A DNA stretch of 64,000 nt from positions 1,984,001 to 2,048,000 of the forward strand of contig CAXXHV010000002.1 of assembly GCA_963678575.2 (NCBI GenBank). Direction: 5' to 3'. This document shows, piece after piece, positions 1 to 8,861 of the stretch. The stretch is from Pleomorphochaeta sp963678575. GTDB lineage: Bacteria > Spirochaetota > Spirochaetia > Sphaerochaetales > Sphaerochaetaceae. Numbering within the stretch: position 1 is the first letter of the stretch; the number at the start of each line of letters is the position of its first letter. The notes under the pieces were generated by a model, which worked only from the letters and a program-made list of their open reading frames with translations, searched no databases and was not told where the DNA came from. The position numbers and the translations under genes were made by a program.

Positions 1-30
1 CTTTTTTTATTATTAAAAAAAAATAAAAAA

Positions 31-71
31 GATAAATTACAAATAATTAAAATAACTAAATGTAATTTATC
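31..71 (-). terminator. Intrinsic terminator of the aldolase operon
   Basis: An 11-bp perfect inverted repeat (31-41 with 61-71) lies just past the stop codon of the leftmost gene. Read on the minus strand it is followed by a long T-rich run (positions 30 down to 2). Position and form fit a Rho-independent terminator for the leftward sugar operon. Confidence 0.7.
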
Positions 72-104
72 GAAAATTTAATTTACAAAACATAATAAAT
101 AAAT

Positions 105-968
105 TTATTTATAATATTTTACTTTATCATTTGCGTTAAACAAATCAATTTTATAGAACATAACTTGTTTCATTGCTTCTATACAAGGAGGATAAATATC
201 TAAAGGTTCTCTTAATGATTCATTTTTTAATACTTCTCTACATTTTTTATAGAATGCTGTTTTAATATCACTAGATATATTAATTTTTTGAACACCATTA
301 ACAACAGCTTCTGCAATCTCTTTATCAGGATTGTCGCTACCACCATGTAATACAAGAGGAATATCTGTTATTGCTCTAATTTCTTTTAATAAATCAATTT
401 TTAATTTTGGTTTCATATCTTTTGGATATAAGCCATGTCCTGTTCCAATTGCAATTGCTAAAGTATCAACAGCTGTTGCTTCTACAAATGCTTTAACATC
501 TTCAGGTCTTGTATAAATAATATTATCTGTACTAGCAATACCATATTCACCAGTACCACCAATAGTACCTAACTCTGCTTCAACACTAACATTCACTGCA
601 TGAGCTGCTTCAACAACTTTTTTAGTAATTTCAATATTTTTTTCAAACGGGAACTCTGAAGAATCTATCATAACTGAAGTAAAACCATCATGAATCGCTC
701 TCATAACTTGTTCAAAAGATGAGCCGTGATCTAGATGTATACAAACAGGGAAAGATGCTTTTTGAGCTTCTTCTATAGCAAACTTCAAGAATCCATCTCT
801 GATAAACGCTAATTCATCTGGATGAATTGCAATAATAACAGGAGATTGTTTTTCTTCACAAGCCTCAAGTAATCCATTTAAAATCATACTACTGCTTGTA
901 TTAAAAGCAGGTACTGCAAATTTGTTCTTCTTTGCTACAGCAAGAAGATCTTTCATATTCATTAACAT
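105..968 (-). CDS. Class II ketose-bisphosphate aldolase (copy 1)
   Basis: This 287-aa protein is a full-length class II (zinc-dependent) fructose/tagatose-bisphosphate-type aldolase. These cytoplasmic enzymes cleave a ketose bisphosphate or ketose 1-phosphate into DHAP and an aldehyde. The catalytic Asp and first zinc His sit in HLDHG (D80, H81). A Glu-rich zinc segment EAELGTIGG, a second His in GTGHGLY and the phosphate-binding LHGGSD and NISSD loops are all present. The start has a clear AGGAG seven bases upstream; an in-frame ATG six bases further in is an alternative. It is the last gene of a leftward operon with a second aldolase and an ADP-kinase-family gene. Substrate cannot be read from sequence; fructose-, tagatose- and sulfo-sugar aldolases share these motifs. 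Confidence 0.9.
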   Translation of the reverse strand: MLMNMKDLLAVAKKNKFAVPAFNTSSSMILNGLLEACEEKQSPVIIAIHPDELAFIRDGFLKFAIEEAQKASFPVCIHLDHGSSFEQVMRAIHDGFTSVMIDSSEFPFEKNIEITKKVVEAAHAVNVSVEAELGTIGGTGEYGIASTDNIIYTRPEDVKAFVEATAVDTLAIAIGTGHGLYPKDMKPKLKIDLLKEIRAITDIPLVLHGGSDNPDKEIAEAVVNGVQKINISSDIKTAFYKKCREVLKNESLREPLDIYPPCIEAMKQVMFYKIDLFNANDKVKYYK

Positions 969-1036
969 ATTTTTTCTCCTATATATATTATTTTTTTATA
1001 CTCTCTATTCATTTAAAAATAGAATGCTCGGTTACA

Positions 1037-1891
1037 TTAGAAATTACACAAAGTTTTCAATCTATCTTCAACATAAGGTTGAAGTTTACTTTGTACAAAT
1101 TCAGGCATATCTATTATTTTAACTGGGTCAGGATTTACCATATTTTTTTTAATGAATTCAGCCACAGCATCAAAATATAATTTTAAATAATCAGTACCAA
1201 GATTAAACTTATTAATCCCATTCGAAAATGCAATTTTTAATTGATCATCAGGGATTCCACTTCCCCCATGTAAAGCTAAGGCTGTATCTGTAGCATTATT
1301 AATCTCAATTAATCTATTAATATCTAGATTTGGTTTAGTTACATACTCACCATGAGCATTACCAATTGATATAGCTAAACTATCTACACCTGTTTCAGAA
1401 CAAAATCTTACGGCTGATTCAACTGTTGTAAAATAATTTTCCATTTTATTATCAGAAGAACTAGCAGAACCTACATGTCCAATTTCCCCTTCAACACAAA
1501 CACCTTTTGAATGAGCTACATCTACAACTTTTTTTGTAAGAGCAATATTATCTTCTATAGATTCTATAGAACCATCAATCATTACAGATCCAAAACCACA
1601 ATCAATTGATTTCATTACTGATTCATAAGTAAAATCATGGTCCATATGTACAGATATTGGAACGTTAACTTCATTTGCTAGTTCTATTACTGCTTCTGCA
1701 AATCCTTTACGACCAGTTGTATGTTGCACAGTTATGTGCTCTGGATAAAGCATAATCATAGCTGGTGTATTTGTTGCTTCTGCAGCATAAACAACCGTTC
1801 TAGCCATTATATAATCCATACAAATAAAACCTATTACAGCTGTATTTTTTTCTTTCGCTAACTCTAATTGAGTTTTGACATTAACTAACAT
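1037..1891 (-). CDS. Class II ketose-bisphosphate aldolase (copy 2)
   Basis: A 284-aa paralogue of the neighbouring aldolase with the same fold signatures: HMDHD (D84, H85), EGEIGHVG, GNAHGEY, LHGGSGIPD and NLGTD. GGAGG stands four bases before the ATG. The two copies are clearly diverged, so they probably differ in substrate or form a hetero-oligomer; which is unknown. It is 14 bases downstream of the sugar-kinase gene, so the two are almost certainly co-transcribed. Known members use a zinc ion to stabilise the DHAP enediolate. Confidence 0.88.
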   Translation of the reverse strand: MLVNVKTQLELAKEKNTAVIGFICMDYIMARTVVYAAEATNTPAMIMLYPEHITVQHTTGRKGFAEAVIELANEVNVPISVHMDHDFTYESVMKSIDCGFGSVMIDGSIESIEDNIALTKKVVDVAHSKGVCVEGEIGHVGSASSSDNKMENYFTTVESAVRFCSETGVDSLAISIGNAHGEYVTKPNLDINRLIEINNATDTALALHGGSGIPDDQLKIAFSNGINKFNLGTDYLKLYFDAVAEFIKKNMVNPDPVKIIDMPEFVQSKLQPYVEDRLKTLCNF

Positions 1892-1905
1892 ATTACCTCC
1901 AAAAA

Positions 1906-3114
1906 TTATTTCACTTTAGGATTTTTCATTAAACCAATAAGTAATCCACCAGCAAAAAAATCACCCAACCCCACAATAGTTGGACTTTTTACATAATCTA
2001 AATCAAAGCTAGGTTCACACCCTACTTTTCCTTTTAAAAAACTTTCTAACTCTTTACAAAATTCAGAAGGACCATTTTCAACATCATGATTAAGAATCTC
2101 ATCAAATTCTTTTGAGCCAAAATTGTCTCCATATTTAAAACGAGTAGAAGCCATTCCAATTCCAAATTTTAAGGCTGGTTTTATAATATTGGCATTTTTA
2201 CCATATACTAGAGCCCAATATTTTGAATGTATAATTAAAGTATCAAAACCAGTTTTTTCATAAACAAACTTTATAGCTTCGGATACTTCTTTAACATTAA
2301 GAATATCTATTTTCTTTTTATAAACATCTTGCAATTCCTCTTCATTCATACTGAGAATATCTGCATATTGGTTTAAAGATTTATGAACAACAGATTTAAA
2401 ATCATCTATAACATAATGACCATCTTCTAAAACAACCCAAGCTGATGATTTAATTTTTTTTGCGTTTTCCTTAACTTTAATCAATATTTCTTCTAATATT
2501 TGCAACTCTAAAACTTCACTAAAACACGACATCAAAAAAACTTCAGTTTGTTCTAATTGTTCTGCCTGAATTAAAGGAATCTTCATGTTTGTACTATCTA
2601 AGTCATTTGATATCATAATTCTATTTCGATTATTTGTTGTGAATGAAATATCATTAGCCTTAAAATCCAAACCTTTTGGATATTGCAAAATTACGTGTGG
2701 ATATACTTTTTCATAACCATTAACACTAAAATGATTACAATCAACTAATTTTGGCATACGTTCTTCAAAATATTTATTATAGCAGCACATAAAAACACTG
2801 TTAGGAATTTTTAATTTTGAAATAGCAATAGAGGCTCTTGTTGCTGTTCCACCAATAGTAATTTCATATTCAAAATTATTTGCAAAATCATCACATAAAT
2901 CATAATCTGTTGGAATTATTTCACCGCCTCTTCCTTCTTTCATGTAATATAAACAATTAATTAACAAATCCTTTATTGATGAAACCGAAGGATTTAATTT
3001 AATATCTAAATCATTAATTTGATGTTTAATTACCAAATTTCTAAAAATTTCATAATCCCAATTTAACTCATAGTCTATGCATGTATGATAACCTGTTCCA
3101 ATTCTATTAACCAT
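1906..3114 (-). CDS. ADP-dependent phosphofructokinase/glucokinase-family sugar kinase
   Basis: This 402-aa protein resembles the ADP_PFK_GK family (ribokinase superfamily), whose studied members phosphorylate glucose or fructose 6-phosphate using ADP. Visible landmarks in family order are an N-terminal G-x-H-x-x-x-D segment (residues 6-14), a glycine-rich TIGGTA sugar-binding turn (86-91), the SMNEEEL motif (255-261, counterpart of the family's S-x-x-x-NE-x-EL), and a C-terminal GLGDFFAGG carrying the presumed catalytic Asp385. Length is slightly short for the archaeal enzymes (about 450 aa). It lies between the ABC importer and the two aldolases, so it probably makes the phosphosugar they cleave. 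Neither phosphate donor nor substrate is proven; a diverged ATP-dependent enzyme is possible. Confidence 0.72.
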   Translation of the reverse strand: MVNRIGTGYHTCIDYELNWDYEIFRNLVIKHQINDLDIKLNPSVSSIKDLLINCLYYMKEGRGGEIIPTDYDLCDDFANNFEYEITIGGTATRASIAISKLKIPNSVFMCCYNKYFEERMPKLVDCNHFSVNGYEKVYPHVILQYPKGLDFKANDISFTTNNRNRIMISNDLDSTNMKIPLIQAEQLEQTEVFLMSCFSEVLELQILEEILIKVKENAKKIKSSAWVVLEDGHYVIDDFKSVVHKSLNQYADILSMNEEELQDVYKKKIDILNVKEVSEAIKFVYEKTGFDTLIIHSKYWALVYGKNANIIKPALKFGIGMASTRFKYGDNFGSKEFDEILNHDVENGPSEFCKELESFLKGKVGCEPSFDLDYVKSPTIVGLGDFFAGGLLIGLMKNPKVK

Positions 3115-3276
3115 TCAAAGAATCTCCATTAATTCTTGTTTATTATTATGCTCATTTGCGACAAATAACTTGAAAAATCAAGAAAATAGCAAAAGAACAA
3201 TTCCTGGTAAAACAACACTTTTATATTCATTTTTTCTTATATATAAACATTGTGTTAATTAATAAAAAATCTTTTA

Positions 3277-4113
3277 TTAACCCTTTACAGCACCCGCAGA
3301 TACACCCGCAATAAAATATCTTTGGAAAAAAACGAATAAGACCAAAATTGGTAAACTTCCTAAAAAGCTCATTGCCATCATTTGATTCCAGTCATAACTG
3401 TGTTGTCCCATCAGTAGATTAATACCTACTGTAACGGTTCTCATTTCTAAAGTTTTTGTAAGTACCAAAGCAAACAAGTATTCATTCCAAGATTTCATAA
3501 AAGTATACATACCAACAGAAACAATACCTGGTAAAGATACTGGTACTAAGATTCTCCAAAGAACCAACATTCTTGATCCACCATCTATCATTACTGCTTC
3601 ATCCAGTTCTGTGGGAATCGTATTAAAATAACCCGTTAATAAAAGTATGCAATAAGGTAACGTGAATACTAAATAAGTTAGAATTAAGGCCCAATACGTA
3701 TTAAATATTCTTAAAGAAACAATAAGACTAATATAAGGAATCATTAAAACAATACCAGGAACGGCTTGTACACTTACAATAATAGTATTAAAAATTTCTT
3801 TGCCCCTAAATTCATATCTACTGAAAGCATAGGCTGCCATTATTCCAATAATTAAAGTTACAATAACAACAACAATAGCTACAAAATAACTATTTAAAAA
3901 GAATCTACTTTTTATTGGATCACTTACTACTTTTTCATAGGCATGAAAACTAAAACTTTCATCGATAAATTTTGGAGGCCACATAAACATGTTTACGTTT
4001 GACTTGAATGAAGAAAGCAACATCCATAATACTGGGAATCCTGCGAAAAAGACCCCTAAAATAAGGAAAAGCCATAATATAATTTTAGTTGATTTTTTTT
4101 TCTTTCCTATCAT
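3277..4113 (-). CDS. Sugar ABC transporter permease, MalG type
   Basis: A 278-aa inner-membrane permease with about six hydrophobic helices and the EAA loop DEAVMIDGG (residues 171-179) that docks on the transport ATPase. The C-terminus ends G-A-V-K-G as in most MalG-type (CUT1) subunits. It is five bases downstream of the MalF-type partner. No ATPase gene lies in the cluster, so the importer presumably shares a MsmK/UgpC-like ATPase encoded elsewhere. A 162-bp gap, with no clear terminator, separates it from the kinase gene. Confidence 0.92.
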   Translation of the reverse strand: MIGKKKKSTKIILWLFLILGVFFAGFPVLWMLLSSFKSNVNMFMWPPKFIDESFSFHAYEKVVSDPIKSRFFLNSYFVAIVVVIVTLIIGIMAAYAFSRYEFRGKEIFNTIIVSVQAVPGIVLMIPYISLIVSLRIFNTYWALILTYLVFTLPYCILLLTGYFNTIPTELDEAVMIDGGSRMLVLWRILVPVSLPGIVSVGMYTFMKSWNEYLFALVLTKTLEMRTVTVGINLLMGQHSYDWNQMMAMSFLGSLPILVLFVFFQRYFIAGVSAGAVKG

Positions 4114-4118
4114 AATTG

Positions 4119-5009
4119 TTACCTCTTCAATGAATTTTGATGTTTTGCATAAAGTAGAGCAACTACACTACATAGAAGTAGTACAATTACTGCAGAAGCT
4201 GAAGCTAAAGCATATTCACTTCCATAGAAAACCTTTTTATATATATAAACACTGAGAGTAGTAGTAGTATTTACTGGTCCACCACCGGTCAACATCCATA
4301 AGACAGCAAAAGTTTGTATTGTCCAAACAAAATCTAACAAAGAAATACTAACTAAGATTGGCTTTAATTGTGGAATAGTAATGTGAACAAATAAGCCCCA
4401 TTTACCTGCACCATCAATTGTAGCACTTTCAAATAATTCTCCAGGAATACCCTGTAAACCTGCTAAAATACTAATCATATAGAAAGGATATCCAGCCCAG
4501 ATATTAATAACAGTAACTGTCAATAACGCTCTACTACGTAAACTCAGCCATTGGGCATCTTTAGTTGCTAAATTAGCTAAAGATAATAAATAATTAACAA
4601 TTCCTTGAGGTTGTAGCATTAATTTCCATAATACAGCTACAACAGATGCTGTAAATATCCAAGGCAAGAAATAAATTACTCTTGCAACAGTTTTTGTAGT
4701 ACTATCAAAATAATCAGAATTAATTAATAAAGCTAATCCCATCCCTATAGAAATATGTCCAATAACACTAATAGAAACAAAGATTATAGTATTCTTTATT
4801 GCACTCCAAAACTCACTATCCTTTAAAACTGTAACATAATTATCAACTCCAACAAATTCTGGATTTTTAACTACAACGGCATTACTAAGGAAAGAGTAAC
4901 TAACAACCATAGCTATTGGAATAACTAATAAAACAATTATAATAACTGCTGTTGGTGTTAAAAAAGCATAAGGTTCAAGCTTTCTCTTAAATTGTTGATT
5001 TATATACAA
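4119..5009 (-). CDS. Sugar ABC transporter permease, MalF type
   Basis: A 296-aa permease of the CUT1 carbohydrate importer class, with a first helix at residues 16-38 and an EAA loop reading LFESATIDGAG in the C-terminal half. It pairs with the adjacent MalG-type subunit to form the membrane channel. The start codon is preceded by AGGAGG-like sequence and lies 70 bases beyond the binding-protein gene, past a strong stem-loop. Confidence 0.92.
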   Translation of the reverse strand: MYINQQFKRKLEPYAFLTPTAVIIIVLLVIPIAMVVSYSFLSNAVVVKNPEFVGVDNYVTVLKDSEFWSAIKNTIIFVSISVIGHISIGMGLALLINSDYFDSTTKTVARVIYFLPWIFTASVVAVLWKLMLQPQGIVNYLLSLANLATKDAQWLSLRSRALLTVTVINIWAGYPFYMISILAGLQGIPGELFESATIDGAGKWGLFVHITIPQLKPILVSISLLDFVWTIQTFAVLWMLTGGGPVNTTTTLSVYIYKKVFYGSEYALASASAVIVLLLCSVVALLYAKHQNSLKR

Positions 5010-5029
5010 TTCAATCCTCCTAAATTATT

Positions 5030-5059
5030 AATAAGTGCAAAATATATTTTGCACTTATT
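5030..5059 (-). promoter_or_regulatory. Intercistronic stem-loop between binding protein and permease genes
   Basis: A perfect 14-bp inverted repeat (5030-5043 with 5046-5059) has essentially no spacer, so the real loop is about four bases. It lies between the binding-protein stop and the permease start and is not followed by an unbroken T-run. This is the usual place for an RNA-stabilising or partially terminating hairpin that keeps binding protein in excess over permeases. The second sugar operon has a comparable element at 13872-13893. Confidence 0.6.
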
Positions 5060-5079
5060 TATTAAAACCAATTAATTAA

Positions 5080-6360
5080 TTAGTTCCCATATACATTGTC
5101 GATAGCTTGTTGAACATTATCTAAATATTCTTCAACAGAAACATTACCTTCCATGTAAGGAATTAAAGCATTAATAAAGTCAACCATTATAACGTTTGCT
5201 TTTTTCATTCCAGTAAATTCGTTAATTGGGAAGCCTTTTGCAAACATTCCATATACATCTTGGAATACAGGATCAGATGCACTATAGTCAGGATTTGCTA
5301 AAGAGCTACCAGGGAATGCAGATTGTGTTTCAGCTAAGCTAGCATTAATTCCACCATCAAATAGATATTGAATAAAGGCTAATGCTTCATCTTTGTGTTC
5401 ACAAGATTCAGTAATTCCTACAGCCCAACTAGCTACACACATACCACTCTTTCCGTTATAACCATCTCTTACAGGAACTCTTAAAGTTGCGATTTCCATA
5501 TTAGGATTATCACTTCTCCAAGCTTGAAGAACTGCCATTGAGTTAATTATAAAAGCAACTTCACCACTGATAAACTTTGAAGTCATATCTTGTTCAGTTA
5601 AAGCACTCATTCCAGGGATTAGATAGCCTCTTTCATACAATTCTTTATAGAATTCTGCAAATTCAATCATATCTTTATCGCCAGCAACTGCATAATTTCC
5701 ATTTTCATCTTTCATTGTTATATCAGAAGCCCAAGCATATCCCATGTAAACATTTTGAATTCCAGATGGAGAAGATGTTGCTAAGTTTAATGCAAAAGGA
5801 TAGTATCCATTAGCTGCAATAGCATCACAAACATCTAAGAATTCAGACCAAGTTTCAGGTAATTTTTTAACACCTGAGGCATTAAGAATATCCATATTTA
5901 CAAACATTGGATAAGCAAAGTTAAGAACTGGTAGTGCATATGCGCTTCCTTTTGCTCTCCATTGATCAGTAAATAATGTTTCGTCAGTACCATTATTAGT
6001 CATCAAAGTAGATAGATTAGTTAAAACCCCTTGATCAGCAAAATCATATAACCAGCTACCATCAACACTAATAATATCAGCAACTGTGTTTGAAGAAAGA
6101 CCAGACATTATTGCAGTTTTTGTATCTGCAAAAGGTGCACTTAAAAGATTAACTCTTACACCAGTTTTTTCATAATATTCATCAACAATATTTTGCATGT
6201 ATCCATCTGGAAGCTCAACAGCCCACCATTGTTGGAATTCGATGACAACCTCATCATCTTTTGATTCGGAACTACCAGCAGCAAAGAAACTACTTGTTGC
6301 TAACAAAGCAACAGCTAAAACTGCTAAAGTTGTTCTAAAAATTTTGAAATTTGTTTTCAT
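5080..6360 (-). CDS. Sugar ABC transporter substrate-binding protein
   Basis: A 426-aa extracytoplasmic solute-binding protein of the carbohydrate (MalE/CUT1) cluster. The first 30 residues form a signal peptide ending ATSSFFAAGSSES. There is no lipobox cysteine, and the A-A-G-x-S-E end resembles spirochaete binding proteins. The mature part carries aromatic ligand-type segments (FQQWWAVE, GSWLYDF, VASWAVGI). It heads the leftward operon. A plausible promoter has TTGACA at 6419-6414 and TAGACT sixteen bases on. The ligand is unknown; the downstream kinase and aldolases imply a sugar. Confidence 0.9.
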   Translation of the reverse strand: MKTNFKIFRTTLAVLAVALLATSSFFAAGSSESKDDEVVIEFQQWWAVELPDGYMQNIVDEYYEKTGVRVNLLSAPFADTKTAIMSGLSSNTVADIISVDGSWLYDFADQGVLTNLSTLMTNNGTDETLFTDQWRAKGSAYALPVLNFAYPMFVNMDILNASGVKKLPETWSEFLDVCDAIAANGYYPFALNLATSSPSGIQNVYMGYAWASDITMKDENGNYAVAGDKDMIEFAEFYKELYERGYLIPGMSALTEQDMTSKFISGEVAFIINSMAVLQAWRSDNPNMEIATLRVPVRDGYNGKSGMCVASWAVGITESCEHKDEALAFIQYLFDGGINASLAETQSAFPGSSLANPDYSASDPVFQDVYGMFAKGFPINEFTGMKKANVIMVDFINALIPYMEGNVSVEEYLDNVQQAIDNVYGN

Positions 6361-6390
6361 TTGAAATCTCCTTTTATGTTTATTTTACTT

Positions 6391-6419
6391 AAGTCTAACC
6401 TATAATTTTAATTTGTCAA
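6391..6419 (-). promoter_or_regulatory. Putative sigma-70 promoter of the leftward sugar operon
   Basis: On the minus strand TTGACA (6419-6414) is followed after 16 bases by TAGACT, upstream of the binding-protein start. The divergent DeoR gene starts at 6537, so any operator in 6361-6536 could control both directions. The AAACA-rich block at 6425-6445 and two copies of TTTTATGTT (6372-6380 and near 6447) are candidate DeoR contacts; I cannot define the site. Confidence 0.4.
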
Positions 6420-6536
6420 GCAAAAAATGAAACAAAACAAACATATTTTATGTTCATATTATTCATTATTAATATTGACATTATTCATATATTGCCTTAT
6501 TATATATCTAAAGATAGAATCCTTTCAGGAGTTCAT

Positions 6537-7322
6537 ATGGAAAAAAAAATCCCCAAACAAAGACAAAAAGAAATTTTGAACCTACTATTAACAAATAATC
6601 ATTTCCAAGTTTCTGAATTGGCTTGCGAACTCAATGTAACACAAGCAACTATTAGAAGAGATTTGACAGAATTAGAATCTTTGGGCAAGTTATATAGAAC
6701 CCACGGAGGAGCAATTCTTAAAGGACAAACGGTTTCCTGGCTTTCCACAACTCTTGAAGAAAGAATGGCTTCAGATGTACAAGAAAAAGAAGCTATTGCA
6801 AAATCAATTCTACCTTATATAGAAGATTCTGAAACAATAATGATAGATGGTGGTAGCACAAATATGGCTATTGCTAAACAATTGTCATTACATAAAGAAA
6901 ATTTATTAATAATAACTAATTGCCAAGCTATTGGAGATGTTTTCATTCAAAATGAAGATTCAACTAATAACGTATATACAATAGGTGGAGAATTATTATA
7001 TGGAACTCAAAATACTGTAGGCCCAATTGCTGAAAGAAATCTAGAATTATTTAAAGCTGATAAATCCATCATTAGTTTAACTGGAGTTCTCCCTGAAGAA
7101 GGTCTTTTTACCGCATCCCCTCAAGAATCAGAAATCAAAAGTTTGATGATTAAAAATTCAAAAACAAGTATTATTGTATTTGGGACTTCGAAAATAGGTG
7201 TGCCGGCTTTGAGCAAATTTAATAATTTTGAAAAGATTGATTTAATCATTACTAACAAAAATATCGATCCTAATCATTTAAAAATATTAAAATCAAAAGT
7301 TCAAAAAATAAAATTAGCTTAG
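6537..7322 (+). CDS. DeoR-family sugar-phosphate-responsive regulator (1)
   Basis: A 261-aa DeoR/GlpR-type repressor. It has an N-terminal winged helix-turn-helix (about residues 5-60, including the family signature VTQATIRRDL) and a C-terminal DeoRC sensor domain that in known members binds a phosphosugar (MIDGGSTNMAIA loop). An upstream in-frame ATG exists, but AGGAG at 6528-6532 favours the ATG at 6537. It is divergent from the ABC importer/kinase/aldolase operon, which it probably controls. Confidence 0.9.
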   Translation: MEKKIPKQRQKEILNLLLTNNHFQVSELACELNVTQATIRRDLTELESLGKLYRTHGGAILKGQTVSWLSTTLEERMASDVQEKEAIAKSILPYIEDSETIMIDGGSTNMAIAKQLSLHKENLLIITNCQAIGDVFIQNEDSTNNVYTIGGELLYGTQNTVGPIAERNLELFKADKSIISLTGVLPEEGLFTASPQESEIKSLMIKNSKTSIIVFGTSKIGVPALSKFNNFEKIDLIITNKNIDPNHLKILKSKVQKIKLA

Positions 7323-7485
7323 TATCTATAAATAATAAGTATGAAAAGACAAGAATAAAAACTGTTTTATTATACTAAACGATTTGATTTGAATTAGTAA
7401 TTTGAATAATAAAGTATAAATTATTATTAAACCTGTAATGGTAGATTAATTTATAATTAAAATAAATTAAAACAGGAAAAAAAAG

Positions 7486-8268
7486 ATGTTAAATTGCAAA
7501 GAAAGAAGAAAAGAAATAATTAAAATACTTGAAATAAACAACCAAATATCAATAAATGAATTGGTTTCAAAATTTCATGTTACTGAACAAGCAATTTATA
7601 GAGATCTAAAATATTTAGAAAAAAACAATAAAATAAACAGAACTTCTAAAGGAGCTATTTCTTCGCAATTAAAGGCTATAACACGTTCACTAAACTTTAA
7701 TAATGAGGAAACTCTTTTTTTAAATGAAAAAGAGGCTATTACTAAATTTGCTTCAACCTTAATTGATAATGGAGATAGCTTATATATTGCTGGAGGAAGT
7801 ACGACTCTTCTTTTTGCAACAAATCTTATTGAGAAGAAAAGTTTAATTGTTATAACTAACACAGATAACATCGGAACAATTATAAAAAAAGAAAAACGAA
7901 ACAGAGCCATTCTTATCGGTGGCCTTCTATTAAAAGAAACACACACTACTGTTGGTAAATTAGCCCAATCTGTTATCTCTAAACATAAAGTAAACAAAAC
8001 AATTCTTGGTATAAATGCTATAGATGTTGAAACCGGTAGTTTTTATACTGATATACAAGAAGAGGCAATAATTAAAAAAGAAATGATAAAATCATGTCAT
8101 GAATTAATTATTCTTGCTGATAGTTCCAAATTATCTAGCAAAAAAACTCATTTTATATGCGATTATACATTGAATAAAAAAATAACCTTAATAACAGATA
8201 GTAAAATAAATATAAATCATAAAAAAGCTTTAGAAACAAAAAATATAAAAGTAATAACGGTCTTCTAA
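7486..8268 (+). CDS. DeoR-family sugar-phosphate-responsive regulator (2)
   Basis: A second 260-aa DeoR-type regulator with HTH signature VTEQAIYRDLKYLE (about residues 31-44) and a DeoRC domain with an IAGGSTTLLFA phosphate loop. The usual R-R-D of the recognition helix is Y-R-D here. It lies 11 bases upstream of the cupin isomerase gene and probably forms a bicistronic unit with it. The Shine-Dalgarno sequence is weak (ACAGGA). Two DeoR paralogues in a row may respond to different intermediates of the same pathway. Confidence 0.86.
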   Translation: MLNCKERRKEIIKILEINNQISINELVSKFHVTEQAIYRDLKYLEKNNKINRTSKGAISSQLKAITRSLNFNNEETLFLNEKEAITKFASTLIDNGDSLYIAGGSTTLLFATNLIEKKSLIVITNTDNIGTIIKKEKRNRAILIGGLLLKETHTTVGKLAQSVISKHKVNKTILGINAIDVETGSFYTDIQEEAIIKKEMIKSCHELIILADSSKLSSKKTHFICDYTLNKKITLITDSKININHKKALETKNIKVITVF

Positions 8269-8279
8269 TAGGGGGAAAA

Positions 8280-8810
8280 ATGACGAAACAAAAGTATGAT
8301 GAAGTAAAAAAGGAAACATTGAATTTTTTTAAAAAAGCAAATATTGTTTTAACAGAAAAAGAAATTGATAATCTTGAAGTAGCTGATTTTGGATTAAACA
8401 ACATAGAAAAAGTTGGTTTACAAATTGTAACTTATATTAATACCAATAGGGTTTGTTCAAAAGAAATGGTTTTATTCCCTAATCAAACTTGCCCAGAGCA
8501 CAAACATCCAACAATTAATAATATAGCTGGAAAAGAAGAAACTTTTAGGTGCAGATATGGTAAAGTATATCTTTATGTCAGTGGCGAAAAAAGTAAAAAT
8601 ATAGAATGTGAAGCTCCAAATGAATATTATACAGTATTCCATCAAATAGTATTAAACCCAGGAGAACAATATACAATTTATCCAGATACTCTTCATTGGT
8701 TTCAAGCAGGAAATCAAGGAGCAGTAATATCGGAATTCTCAACTTCAAGTCATGATGACACAGATATATTTAGTGATCCTAATATAGATAGAATTCCAAA
8801 AATTGACTAA
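8280..8810 (+). CDS. D-lyxose isomerase-type cupin sugar isomerase
   Basis: A 176-aa cupin of the D-lyxose ketol-isomerase family (known members interconvert D-lyxose and D-xylulose, often also D-mannose and D-fructose). The metal set is complete: H74 and H76 in CPEHKHP, E87 in GKEETF and H139 in TLHWFQ, with the family GKEETFRCRYG signature. GGGGG lies a few bases before the ATG. With the divergent kinase and aldolases it would supply a ketose for phosphorylation and cleavage. Sequence does not show the physiological aldose. Confidence 0.82.
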   Translation: MTKQKYDEVKKETLNFFKKANIVLTEKEIDNLEVADFGLNNIEKVGLQIVTYINTNRVCSKEMVLFPNQTCPEHKHPTINNIAGKEETFRCRYGKVYLYVSGEKSKNIECEAPNEYYTVFHQIVLNPGEQYTIYPDTLHWFQAGNQGAVISEFSTSSHDDTDIFSDPNIDRIPKID

Positions 8811-8822
8811 TAGTTTTATATT

Positions 8823-8854
8823 AAACATGAGATAAAAAGTAATATCTCATGTTT
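8823..8854. terminator. Bidirectional terminator between convergent sugar genes
   Basis: A 12-bp perfect hairpin (8823-8834 with 8843-8854, 8-base loop) is flanked by a T-run on the plus strand and an A-rich run before it. It lies between the convergent ends of the isomerase gene (8810) and the glycosidase-like gene (8862), so it can stop both transcripts. Confidence 0.75.
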
Positions 8855-8861
8855 TTTTATT

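Noticed and set aside
6450..6536. 29-residue N-terminal extension of the first DeoR regulator
   Set aside because: The extension is hydrophobic and unlike the family; AGGAG at 6528-6532 fits the ATG at 6537.
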